32,699 bases of DNA from Phormidesmis sp. RL_2_1 (lineage in GTDB: Bacteria > Cyanobacteriota > Cyanobacteriia > Phormidesmidales > Phormidesmidaceae). The notes beneath the pieces were generated by a model, which was given only the letters and a program-made list of their open reading frames with translations, did no database searches and was not told the DNA's origin. Location: contig JAAUPS010000026.1 in NCBI GenBank assembly GCA_012033015.1, positions 1-32,699 of the forward strand, in the 5' to 3' direction. A program made the position numbers and the translations under genes. This document shows, one piece after another, positions 24,063-32,036 of this stretch; within the stretch, counting starts at the first letter, position 1; each line of letters starts with the position of its first letter.

Positions 24063-25125
24063 CTAATGAACAGCGAGATGTTCAAGGGTGGGGACTTGCG
24101 GGGTAATGGCTTCGGCTTGAACGCGGAAGTTGGGTTCGTCGGGCGCGGCGATCGCACCTAAATGCACAATCCGCGAGCCAGTCTGGGCCACAGGATTCAT
24201 ACTCTTACCAATGACAATCCCGTCGTAATGCGCACGGTACTGGCAAATAACCTCGCCAAAAATATTGCGCTGCACCGCGATGACCTCTTCCGCTTGAACC
24301 AAATCTGTGGGTTTTGGCAGCACCTCTAACAAGCCACCATGATCAGCATAGATCCAGCCTGATGTTTTACAGACGACAGGTTGAGGACCCGTTTTTGCGA
24401 TCGCTCGACATCATGCCAATTTCGCCCATCACCCGCCGAATGCCCGTCAGCGAAGCCGCAATCCGCCGGGGCTGAAAAACCTGGGGATTACCAATTTCAA
24501 CCGTAATTGCCGGAATCCCTAGCTCCATCGCCGCCCCGCGCAGCGTCCGATCAGAAGGTGGATTATGCAAAATAATCTGCGGTCTTTGCAGGTAGCCCAT
24601 TTTTGCAGTGATTTCATGGGTCATATCGGTACGCAAATAGAGCGAATTGATATTGCCAAAGCTAGCCGTGTGCAAATCAATCAAATATTCAAAACGGCGG
24701 ACAATGCGATGTAAAAAGCGGTGGGCATAAATTTCAGCAATACTGCCATGGGCCTTACCGGGCATGACATGGTTCATGTCAGTGCGATCGTCAAACGTCC
24801 GCTGATTGTTTAAATAAGCAGGGACATTAACCACAATGACACCGATCACCGTTCCCCGTAGTGCCTGAAGATCGAGGGTTTCAAAAAGCCGATGAATAAT
24901 CGGGATACCATTGAGTTCGTTGCCATGCAAAGCAGCCGTGAGGCCCAAGACAGGGCCAGGGTGTTTCCCTCGGCCAATCATGACAGGCAGGCGCAGCGAT
25001 CGCCCTAACCCGTCATGAATCAAATTCACCATTACTTTGGTACAAGTACCCTGAGGGAGCTGCTCGATATCCAGCTCATCAATAATATAAGCACCGGGAA
25101 AATCAAAAGACGGGCGGCTAGTCAT
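24063..25125 (-). CDS. Succinylglutamate desuccinylase/aspartoacylase-like protein (frameshifted)
   Basis: M14-fold zinc amidohydrolase of the AstE/AspA type. Metal and catalytic residues are visible: His67 and Glu70 in ALHGNELNG, His152 in LIDLHTASFG, Glu210 in ITVEIGNPQ, plus DMNHVMPG. The raw frame stops near 24367. Removing one base from the run at 24392-24396 (A on the coding strand) restores RKTGPQPVVCKTSGWIYADH, joining the frame that ends at 24063. Repaired length is about 354 aa, with the usual C-terminal beta domain. It lies between two ATP-grasp-like genes on the same strand, so it likely deacylates or cleaves an intermediate or product they make or use. The exact substrate is unknown. 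Confidence 0.82.
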
Positions 25126-25169
25126 TACTGTTTAGGGTCACTTGTGCTGAGGAACTTGCAAAGCTAATG

Positions 25170-25195
25170 CTCAATACTCAATTACTCAATACTCA
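25170..25195. repeat. 11-bp duplication ending at a stop codon
   Basis: CTCAATACTCA occurs at 25170-25180 and 25185-25195. The second copy contains the stop (TGA, complement of 25193-25195) of the upstream ATP-grasp-like gene. Confidence 0.8.
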
Positions 25196-26659
25196 AAGGC
25201 CAATATCAGCCACAAAGGCCGGATCCGGGTTGAGTGAAGCAAATAGCTTACGGCGAAAAGTGCCCTTTTGGGTAATCAACTTTTGGGCCATTTTGTCGAT
25301 AGCAATCACCGACAGCACCGTTTGCAAATAGCCCTCAATCAAATCGTCAATGCTAATGCCTAGCTGATTAAAATCGCGACTGTCCATCAGCAGCAGCCGC
25401 TCCGACTGACTAAGCCAAGACCCGTCCTCTTTTTTTACCGATAGATTGGTGCCCAGCATATCCCATGACGCCATAGTGCCATCTAAAGTCGGTGTCAGAG
25501 GCTGGCGGGCACGGCGGGCATAGCTCGCGACCGGATAAGCCCCTGCTGGGCCGATACCGATCATCATTCGCAAATCCGCCACATAAATTGCCTGTCGCTT
25601 ATCGGGCAATGTTCCTAAATGATAGAAACGGCCCTGCTTAGTATCCGAACTCCAGCCAGAATTACCCACCAAACTTTGGACAATAAAGCGATCAAAGCGA
25701 AAGTCTATGTGCATAAAGTCCGCCAGCTCTTTGGCATTGGTGAGGGTATATACCCCTTGACCGGCATTGCTGTAAGGATCTTTGACCACCGCGATGCCGC
25801 CCATCCGCTCCACCCATAGCGGCACCTCATTTTTGTTCACATCCCAAATCGTCTCGGGGGTGCGAATCATCAGCCCCGTAGACTGCAGCTCAGCGTTATA
25901 AAAATCGTAGGCTTTCGCGGCCATCAGCTTATTGCGTCCGCCGCTGAGACACACCAGCACCGGATTTAAAATAGCAGTGCGTGTGAGAATGGGAATGCGA
26001 CTCCAGGGCCTTTGGGTGACGTAGCGAAAGGCAGCGCGAATAGGAATCCACTCAGACTGTGCATCATCTGTTGAGCCATCGGCGGGTGGACGAATTTCGA
26101 GTACGCCATCGGTAAAGCGCACCGGTAAATTTTCATCATCTTGAAAGCAGGGCACAAACCAAACGGGCTCTCCGGTGATGTCAGCTAGCATAGCTGCATA
26201 GCCAGAGGTTTCCATTTCGTTTTTATCGTAAATGACTGCCAATGCACCCTCGGGCAATCCTCGCCGCTTGAGCATGGGTAAAAAAGTGCGCTCTAGCAGC
26301 GTTCGGTAGCCACTATCTTGATGGGCATCTTCACCAAAAGGCATGGACTTTTGGCCGGAAGGGCAAGAGTTGGTTTCAATTACAATGACCCGACGCGAAC
26401 CATCGTCTGTCGTTACCGGAAACAAATCAGCGCCGCCCCAGCGAAAGTATTTGGTTTTGAGGCTTAACACCTGACGTACTGCCTGCGGATCTACTTCGGG
26501 GTGTAGGTGTAGGTAGCGATCGGCAATGCGCTCATTTCCTAAGCTGAAAAAATACTTCACCATGGGGTGCGATCTGGCATTCAGCACCCGCGGATAAAAG
26601 TGGTCTCGATCCTCAAAGCTATTGGGAGCAACCTGTACCACAGACCTTGTATTTGCCAA
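25193..26659 (-). CDS. ATP-grasp-like protein of unknown function
   Basis: 488-aa soluble protein. I do not recognise a named family with certainty, but the layout suggests an ATP-grasp-type ligase. There is a central basic/glycine segment, GGIAVVKDPYSNAGQGVYTL, typical of the nucleotide-binding strand. An acidic strand DRFIVQSLVG follows, and a late NLSVKKEDGSW region. An N-terminal IETNSCPSGQKSMPFG segment with Glu/Asn/Cys is striking and could be part of the active site. There is no signal peptide or membrane helix. First gene of a minus-strand cassette with the deacylase (67-bp spacer) and the GshB-like ligase. It may join amino-acid-like units to make a small peptide-like metabolite. Confidence 0.72.
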   Translation of the reverse strand: MANTRSVVQVAPNSFEDRDHFYPRVLNARSHPMVKYFFSLGNERIADRYLHLHPEVDPQAVRQVLSLKTKYFRWGGADLFPVTTDDGSRRVIVIETNSCPSGQKSMPFGEDAHQDSGYRTLLERTFLPMLKRRGLPEGALAVIYDKNEMETSGYAAMLADITGEPVWFVPCFQDDENLPVRFTDGVLEIRPPADGSTDDAQSEWIPIRAAFRYVTQRPWSRIPILTRTAILNPVLVCLSGGRNKLMAAKAYDFYNAELQSTGLMIRTPETIWDVNKNEVPLWVERMGGIAVVKDPYSNAGQGVYTLTNAKELADFMHIDFRFDRFIVQSLVGNSGWSSDTKQGRFYHLGTLPDKRQAIYVADLRMMIGIGPAGAYPVASYARRARQPLTPTLDGTMASWDMLGTNLSVKKEDGSWLSQSERLLLMDSRDFNQLGISIDDLIEGYLQTVLSVIAIDKMAQKLITQKGTFRRKLFASLNPDPAFVADIGL

Positions 26660-26710
26660 AGCAGCACCCGATTAAAATTGCACCTTACATTAAACGGCAA
26701 ATAAAGGCGC

Positions 26711-26725
26711 TTGTGCTCAGCACAA
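26711..26725. promoter_or_regulatory. 15-bp perfect dyad upstream of the ATP-grasp cassette
   Basis: TTGTGCT-C-AGCACAA (26711-26725) is perfectly symmetric about one base. It lies about 52 bp upstream of the cassette start at 26659 and about 250 bp upstream of the DUF4359 gene. It has operator-like size; the regulator is unknown. Confidence 0.45.
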
Positions 26726-26847
26726 TAGAACTTGTTAAATTCGACACAAAATTAATTGACTGGGCAAAAGTATGTCTATGCGGAAACGGGCCTACGTTCA
26801 CTGGATCTGTTTTTAAGGACACGAAGGTTACATAGGCTTTCTTAATA

Positions 26848-26886
26848 TATTGGCCCTTAATATTGGCCCTTAATATTGGCTCTTAA
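26848..26886. repeat. 13-bp tandem repeat, 3 copies
   Basis: TATTGGCCCTTAA is perfect at 26848 and 26861, with one change at 26874. It lies upstream of the DUF4359 gene. Confidence 0.92.
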
Positions 26887-26937
26887 GACGCTATATTCCA
26901 ATCCTTTTAACACTTCGACCTTTTCGCATCTCACCAC

Positions 26938-26973
26938 CTTTGGAGCAACCTTTGGAGCAACCTTTGGAGCAAA
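26938..26973 (+). repeat. 12-bp tandem repeat carrying a Shine-Dalgarno sequence, 3 copies
   Basis: CTTTGGAGCAAC occurs at 26938 and 26950 and, with a final A, at 26962. Each unit contains GGAG. Only the last, at 26966-26969, is correctly spaced (6 nt) from the ATG at 26976. The frame is open through the repeat from a TTG at 26940, which would add EQPLEQPLEQ, but this is probably untranslated. Confidence 0.85.
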
Positions 26974-26975
26974 TG

Positions 26976-27419
26976 ATGAAACTTTCAGAGACTCTTCGCA
27001 AAGCCCAGACATGTGTTGTCAGCAAAGCATCCCATTTAAGTAAAAAAGACAAAATCATTTTCAGTTGCCTCATCGCAGGCACTTTGGGCTTAATGCTGAC
27101 AAATCCAAATAAAGCAGCTTATACAGAATATGCTGCTACTTGGCTACCTGAGCAAGTAAAAAAAGAGTGTGACAGAGTCCACGAAAACCTTGAAATTACA
27201 CCGCCTTTTGCGAGAATGCCTGCTCAAGATGCCTGCAAATCTTTTGTTTCTGGAGCTGGCAAGGTTCTGAATCCTGTTCTTAAAGGGGTGACGAATATGA
27301 GCACTGATGATCGCACAAATCTACTGCTATGCAGTGTTTATACGACCCGGATAGGTAACTTCAAAACATTCAGAACTATCGGGATTGGCGGTCAGTTTAT
27401 TAGGCTACCTGGAGAGTAG
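26976..27419 (+). CDS. DUF4359 domain-containing protein
   Basis: 147-aa protein with a basic N-terminus, one membrane helix or signal anchor at about 24-42 (KIIFSCLIAGTLGLMLTNP), then the DUF4359 signature NPNKAAYTEYA. The mature domain has cysteines in KKECDRV, QDACKSF and LLLCSVYTT. It ends in the conserved IYxT-type strand and IGIGGQFIRL. The family is cyanobacterial and uncharacterised. The start is set by GGAG six bases before the ATG at 26976; a second ATG at 26973 is only three bases from it. Convergent with the CysQ-like gene across 29 bp. Confidence 0.8.
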   Translation: MKLSETLRKAQTCVVSKASHLSKKDKIIFSCLIAGTLGLMLTNPNKAAYTEYAATWLPEQVKKECDRVHENLEITPPFARMPAQDACKSFVSGAGKVLNPVLKGVTNMSTDDRTNLLLCSVYTTRIGNFKTFRTIGIGGQFIRLPGE

Positions 27420-27448
27420 CGATCGCACCTTTTGGCCCACGCTTTGGC

Positions 27449-28423
27449 CTACTCTTGGTCTATAAGGGCGGCTAAAACCTGGTCATGAATTTCGCCATTA
27501 CTGACAACGACACCGGTTGTCTCTAATCGGTCGGACTTTGAAAAGTCCAGCGGCTGACCATACATATCTGTCACCCGACCCCCAGCTTCTTCTACCACGA
27601 TCACACCCGCCGCATGATCCCAAATTTTCTCTCGGTAGCCTGGATACTTGGGCGAAGGCAGGCGCAGATAAAGCACGGCATTGCCTGAGGCGACTGCGCC
27701 ATATTTGGCCTGAGAGTCCATCCTCATAGAGTCGGTGGTGATGCCAGCGGCCTGGGCTATTGCGCTTTGCAAGCTCTGATCACCATGCCCTGCTTCGACA
27801 CTTTCGACAAAGCGAAAATGCGCCGTATCGCTAGAACTAGTCACCCTAATCGGTTCGGGACTACCGCCATGGATCGCCTGCATGGTTGCCCCTTCTCCGC
27901 GCACGGCCACAAACAAAATACCGGTTGCAGGTCCCTCTTTTAGCGTTAGCGTCAGTGCCGGACAGGCCAATACCCCGACTTGAATATCGCCATCAGCCAC
28001 CATGGCCAAAGCCACCGCATATTGATCCTTGCGTAAAAAGCCTTTGGTGCCATCGATCGGATCCAGCGTCCAATAGCGACTGGCAACCTTGCCATTGCCA
28101 TGGTCAATCCACCGGGTGACGGCTTCAGGCGTGGCCGCCGGTATGACCTGCTTGACATAGTCACTCACCTGCTGCAAACGGGCGGCCATTTCAGGGGTTT
28201 TGAGTTCGCCTGCGTCTTCTTCGCCCACGACCGGATCATCCGGAAACGCCTCAGCTAGAGCCTTGCACACCACTGCCTGAGCACCAAAGTCAGCCACCGT
28301 TACCGGACTTTTGTCTTTTTTTTCTATGGCTTCAGGCACCATGGTCTGACGCACTTGCTCGCAAATAGTGGCAGCGTGAAGGGCGGCGGCGATCGCAACT
28401 TCTTTTTCTTTCTCAAATGGCAT
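27449..28423 (-). CDS. cysQ: 3'(2'),5'-bisphosphate nucleotidase (CysQ/SAL1 type)
   Basis: 324-aa inositol-monophosphatase-superfamily enzyme. It removes the 3' phosphate from PAP/PAPS, a by-product of sulfate assimilation. Metal-site motifs are complete: SPVTVADFGAQ, PVVGEEDAG, WTLDPIDGTKGFLR and WDHAAGVIVVEEAGGRVTD. The DPIDGTKGF form and length match the plant SAL1/yeast HAL2 subgroup found in cyanobacteria more than the short E. coli CysQ. It is inhibited by Li/Na in characterised relatives. Same strand as the PfkB gene, with an 84-bp spacer. The frame is intact. Confidence 0.87.
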   Translation of the reverse strand: MPFEKEKEVAIAAALHAATICEQVRQTMVPEAIEKKDKSPVTVADFGAQAVVCKALAEAFPDDPVVGEEDAGELKTPEMAARLQQVSDYVKQVIPAATPEAVTRWIDHGNGKVASRYWTLDPIDGTKGFLRKDQYAVALAMVADGDIQVGVLACPALTLTLKEGPATGILFVAVRGEGATMQAIHGGSPEPIRVTSSSDTAHFRFVESVEAGHGDQSLQSAIAQAAGITTDSMRMDSQAKYGAVASGNAVLYLRLPSPKYPGYREKIWDHAAGVIVVEEAGGRVTDMYGQPLDFSKSDRLETTGVVVSNGEIHDQVLAALIDQE

Positions 28424-28507
28424 AGCGATAGTTTCCGTTACTCTTAAGCCCGAATAATCTTAGGACACTCTACAGGGCAAAAGCCCCCATTGCCGGATAG
28501 ACAGACA

Positions 28508-29482
28508 CTAATTTGCGCTTGCTTCATCTGGCCCATCAGCTTCATCTGGCCCATCAGCTTCATCTGGCCCATCAGCTTCATCTACCGCCGCATCTGTGAT
28601 CCGATAAATTTTGGTCCAGTCACGCGTACCCCAATGTTGACAGGCAAAAGCAGCACTCCGACTGGCCTTGAGCAAAGCCTCTTGGAAACGATGGCTCAGA
28701 TAAAAGTGGCAAAATGCACCGTGAAAAATATCGCCAGCACCCAGTGTATCTACAGCCTTGATCTGAGGTATCTCAATTTCGCCGCTTTCGTGAGCACAGC
28801 GGTACAAAATAGGATCGCTCCCTCGGGTAATGGCCATTTGGGGCACAGCCAAGCACTGCAAGTACTCAAAGACATCGTCAGTACTCAAACACTCTGGCGG
28901 GAAAAAGTTGGCCGAGGCCACCACCACATCGGCCAGCGCCAACACTGATTCAAAGTCAGGTTTCCAGCTACCGGCATCAATCACCACAGGAATTTGCTTA
29001 GCCTTAGCCCATGCAGCGATCTGGGTACTGACCGCCATTTGATGCCCGTCGATCAAAACCACGTTGACCCCCTCTAAAATCTCAGCGGATACTGGGCTAG
29101 GCTCTACCTGCAAAGTTGAGGTATGACTGGCGACAACCGCTCGCTCTCCTGTGGTGGCGGTAACGACAATCGATGAGACCGGGGGGGGTTCAAGTCGCAT
29201 GGGGGATAAATCTGTCAGCGTTACCCCGTATGCTTGCAAATCTTCTAGGAGCAGCATGGTGAGGGGATGCCTGCCTAGTGCAGAAACTAGCGTAGCGGTG
29301 TTGCCACCGGCTTTACTGCTACCGAGTTGGGCAAAGGCAACCGCTGCATTGGTCGCAGGGCCGCCCGCAACCAGGAGGTTTTTATCGGCAGTGACTTTTT
29401 CATCGGCAGCAGGCGGATGCTCGGCCTGATAGATACAGTCGAGGGTGGTCATGCCGACAAAGAGTCCGTGCTTTTTGGCCAT
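28508..29482 (-). CDS. PfkB-family carbohydrate kinase with acidic repeat tail
   Basis: 324-aa ribokinase-like sugar kinase. The N-terminus GLFVGMTTLDCIYQ and the GGPATNAAVAFAQLG glycine motif bind sugar. The C-terminal signature DTLGAGDIFHGAFCHFYL holds the catalytic Asp and anion hole. The substrate is unknown. After the end of the fold (TKIYRITDAAV) there is an acidic tail of DEADGP units, encoded by an 18-bp DNA repeat, which is unusual for the family. Upstream (28424-28507) is a short spacer to the CysQ-like gene. The gene starts 112 bp from divergent rsmI. Confidence 0.85.
   Translation of the reverse strand: MAKKHGLFVGMTTLDCIYQAEHPPAADEKVTADKNLLVAGGPATNAAVAFAQLGSSKAGGNTATLVSALGRHPLTMLLLEDLQAYGVTLTDLSPMRLEPPPVSSIVVTATTGERAVVASHTSTLQVEPSPVSAEILEGVNVVLIDGHQMAVSTQIAAWAKAKQIPVVIDAGSWKPDFESVLALADVVVASANFFPPECLSTDDVFEYLQCLAVPQMAITRGSDPILYRCAHESGEIEIPQIKAVDTLGAGDIFHGAFCHFYLSHRFQEALLKASRSAAFACQHWGTRDWTKIYRITDAAVDEADGPDEADGPDEADGPDEASAN
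28519..28581 (-). repeat. 18-bp in-frame tandem repeat, 3.5 copies
   Basis: GCTTCATCTGGCCCATCA (plus strand) is perfect at 28519, 28537 and 28555, and partial at 28573. On the coding strand each unit is read as DEADGP at the C-terminus of the PfkB kinase. Confidence 0.95.
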
Positions 29483-29529
29483 AGCTGCCTTTTGTTGTGC
29501 TCTTGCTTTGGAGTAATTGCTTGCTGCGG

Positions 29530-29557
29530 TAGGATTTCACTATTAGGATTTCACTAT
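29530..29557. repeat. 14-bp perfect tandem duplication
   Basis: TAGGATTTCACTAT occurs at 29530-29543 and 29544-29557 in the divergent spacer between the PfkB kinase and rsmI. Confidence 0.92.
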
Positions 29558-29594
29558 AAAGCTTACTTGCCAAATCGCTGGAAGCGCTGACGCT

Positions 29595-30467
29595 GTGATA
29601 GATTTTGAGCCTGAAAATGGCGGGATTCAACCCGGCACGCTGTACTTAGTGGGCACCCCCATTGGCAATTTGGAAGACATCACGTTGCGGGCCATTCGCA
29701 TTCTCAAAAGTGCTGATGTGATTGCGGCTGAAGATACTCGCCATACGGGCAAGCTGCTGCAACATTTTCAAATTACCACGCCTCAAATCAGCTATCACGA
29801 TCACAACCGGCAGCAGCGAATTCCCCAACTAGTGGCACGGTTAGTGGCGAAAGAGGCCATAGCGCTGGTCAGCGATGCCGGAATGCCCGGAATTTCTGAT
29901 CCTGGCTATGAGCTGGTTTGTGCCTGCGTTGCCGAGGGCCTCTCCGTTGTGCCCGTTCCGGGGCCATCAGCCGTTATCGCGGCGATCGCATCTGCCGGAT
30001 TACCGTGCGATCGCTTTGTCTTTGAAGGGTTTTTGCCCAGCAAAGGCAAAGTTCGCAAAGAACGGATCTGCGCGCTTAAAAGCGAATCTAGAACAGTTGT
30101 GCTCTACGAAAGCCCCCATAGGCTGATCAAAACCCTGACAGAATTGGCAGCCGCACTGTCTTGCGATCGCTCAGTCACCTTGGCCCGTGAATTGACCAAA
30201 CGCTACGAAGAGTTTTGGCGAGGCACCCTTGCCGAAGCGCTACAGCATTATCAGACGGTTGCGCCCAAAGGAGAATTTACAGTGGTCATCGCCCCTTCCC
30301 CCCTGCGCCGCCTCACCCTGTCAACCGCCGAAATGACCGCCGAACTCCATCACCTCCTTGCCCAAGGGCTCTCCCGCGCCGAAGCTAGCCGCCAACTGGC
30401 CCAGCGCACCACCCTCTCCAAACGCGACATCTACCAAATTTCTCTTGAAATAGGCCACGATGATTGA
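29595..30467 (+). CDS. rsmI: 16S rRNA (cytidine(1402)-2'-O)-methyltransferase
   Basis: 290-aa tetrapyrrole-methylase-fold enzyme that methylates the ribose of C1402 in the 30S decoding centre. Diagnostic segments are LYLVGTPIGNLEDITLRA near the N-terminus, AAEDTRHTGKLL, VSDAGMPGISDPGYEL and VPVPGPSAVIAAIASAGLP. The C-terminal RsmI helical part is present (GLSRAEASRQLAQRTTLSKR). The GTG start is supported by GGAAG 10 bp upstream. The stop (TGA 30465-30467) directly abuts the murE stop on the other strand. Confidence 0.93.
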   Translation: MIDFEPENGGIQPGTLYLVGTPIGNLEDITLRAIRILKSADVIAAEDTRHTGKLLQHFQITTPQISYHDHNRQQRIPQLVARLVAKEAIALVSDAGMPGISDPGYELVCACVAEGLSVVPVPGPSAVIAAIASAGLPCDRFVFEGFLPSKGKVRKERICALKSESRTVVLYESPHRLIKTLTELAAALSCDRSVTLARELTKRYEEFWRGTLAEALQHYQTVAPKGEFTVVIAPSPLRRLTLSTAEMTAELHHLLAQGLSRAEASRQLAQRTTLSKRDIYQISLEIGHDD

Positions 30468-31997
30468 CTAAATCTGGGCTGCAAGCCTTTGGCTAAGAGC
30501 GGCTCTCGCCTGTTCTCGATCGTCAAAGTGAATTTTTTCAGTGCCCAAAATTTGATAGTCTTCGTGGCCTTTGCCTGCAATGATGATGCCATCGCCCGGT
30601 TGGGCTTGAAGAATAGCGCTGTAGATTGCTTCAGCGCGATCGCACACCACCTGCTCACTGGCCAACGGCCCATCAATTCCGGCCACGACATCTTTTAAAA
30701 TTTGCTCAGGATCTTCAGTGCGAGGATTGTCAGAAGTAACCACCGCCCGATCGGACTGCTCGTAAGCAATGCGCCCCATTTGAGGCCGCTTGGTGCGATC
30801 GCGATCGCCGCCACAGCCAAAGACACAAATCAACTGCCCACGAATAAAAGGGCGCGCTGCTTTCAGGGCATTTTCCAAACTATCAGGGGTGTGAGCATAG
30901 TCCACAATGACACTAATGTCTTGCTCAGCGCCCACTTGAACCCGTTCCATGCGACCCGGTACACCTGTGAAATTAGGCAACGCGGTGACAATATCGGTCA
31001 GCGCCATGCCCAAATGCAGGGCCGCTCCGACTGCCGCCATCAGGTTCTCTAAATTAAATTGGCCGACCAAGGGTGAGGTAAATCGAGCCTGCCCCTTAGG
31101 CGTACACAACATACCGCTCACCCCAGTTGGCCCATAGCTGAGATCCTCGGTGTACAGGTCAGCGCTCGGGTTATCAGTGCTGTAAGTCCATACCTGATCG
31201 GGGCTCAGCCGCTCAATCAGCCTTTGTCCGTAGGCATCTTTTTGATTGATAATGGCACGCCCCTGCAAATAATTAGGGCCAAAGAGCAGCGCTTTTGCTT
31301 CAAAATAATCATCCAAATCTTTGTGATAGTCGAGGTGATCTTGGGTGAGATTGGTGAAAACAGCAACTTCAAAGGGAATGCCCCAAGCCCGGTGCTGGGC
31401 CAAGGCATGGGAACTTATTTCCATCACTGCGTTTTGGCAGTCTGCCTGATGGGCACTCGCCAGCTCTTTTTGAAGATCAATAGAAAAAGGCGTGGTGTGG
31501 ACAGCCGTTTTTTCGTATCCAGGCCAGCGGGTGTAGAGCGTTCCTAAGAGGGCTGTTTTTTGTTGGCCCTGATTTAAAAAGTACTCAATCAGATGGGTGG
31601 TGGTGGTTTTGCCGTTGGTGCCAGTGACGCCAACCATATTCATCGCTTGAGCAGGCTGGCCATAGAAGGCGGCAGCCAGATCGGCGCAAAACTGAGGAAT
31701 GGCCTCAGGATCCGCAGGAGTGGGGATGACAAGCGCGCCATTGGTCACCGGTTTGGCACTGAGCGCTTGGGGCGAGATCAAGGCGGCGATCGCACCTTTT
31801 TCGATGGCGCTAGGCCAAAACTCACCCCCATCTACACGAGTACCCGGCATCCCAATAAACAGATCTCCCGGTGCGATCGCCTGAGAATTAGCCGATAGGC
31901 CAGTGACTTCCTGCTCCCAATTAGGATGGTTTGCCACGGCCTCAGACACCGTCAACCCCATTGGCGTCAAACAGGACAATAGATCTTTTAGCAGCAT
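30468..31997 (-). CDS. murE: UDP-MurNAc-L-Ala-D-Glu:meso-DAP ligase
   Basis: About 509-aa Mur ligase adding meso-diaminopimelate to the peptidoglycan precursor. It has the P-loop GVTGTNGKTTTTHLIEY, the central NLTQDHLDYHKDLDDYF, VIVDYAHTPDSLENAL and the DNPR motif (VTSDNPRTEDP) that marks DAP specificity. The frame is open upstream to 32255, but that extension crosses the 130-bp repeat and has no family similarity. The ATG at 31997 (MLLKDLLS) follows GAAGAGAG at a usable distance and gives normal length. The stop is adjacent, with zero gap, to convergent rsmI. Confidence 0.93.
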   Translation of the reverse strand: MLLKDLLSCLTPMGLTVSEAVANHPNWEQEVTGLSANSQAIAPGDLFIGMPGTRVDGGEFWPSAIEKGAIAALISPQALSAKPVTNGALVIPTPADPEAIPQFCADLAAAFYGQPAQAMNMVGVTGTNGKTTTTHLIEYFLNQGQQKTALLGTLYTRWPGYEKTAVHTTPFSIDLQKELASAHQADCQNAVMEISSHALAQHRAWGIPFEVAVFTNLTQDHLDYHKDLDDYFEAKALLFGPNYLQGRAIINQKDAYGQRLIERLSPDQVWTYSTDNPSADLYTEDLSYGPTGVSGMLCTPKGQARFTSPLVGQFNLENLMAAVGAALHLGMALTDIVTALPNFTGVPGRMERVQVGAEQDISVIVDYAHTPDSLENALKAARPFIRGQLICVFGCGGDRDRTKRPQMGRIAYEQSDRAVVTSDNPRTEDPEQILKDVVAGIDGPLASEQVVCDRAEAIYSAILQAQPGDGIIIAGKGHEDYQILGTEKIHFDDREQARAALSQRLAAQI

Positions 31998-32036
31998 ATC
32001 TGTCACTCTCTTCTGTAAGTTTAAATGCCGTCGGTT

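Noticed and set aside
705-31880. GCGATCGC palindromes as operators
   Set aside because: They occur throughout genes and spacers alike, as expected of the HIP1 repeat common in cyanobacteria.
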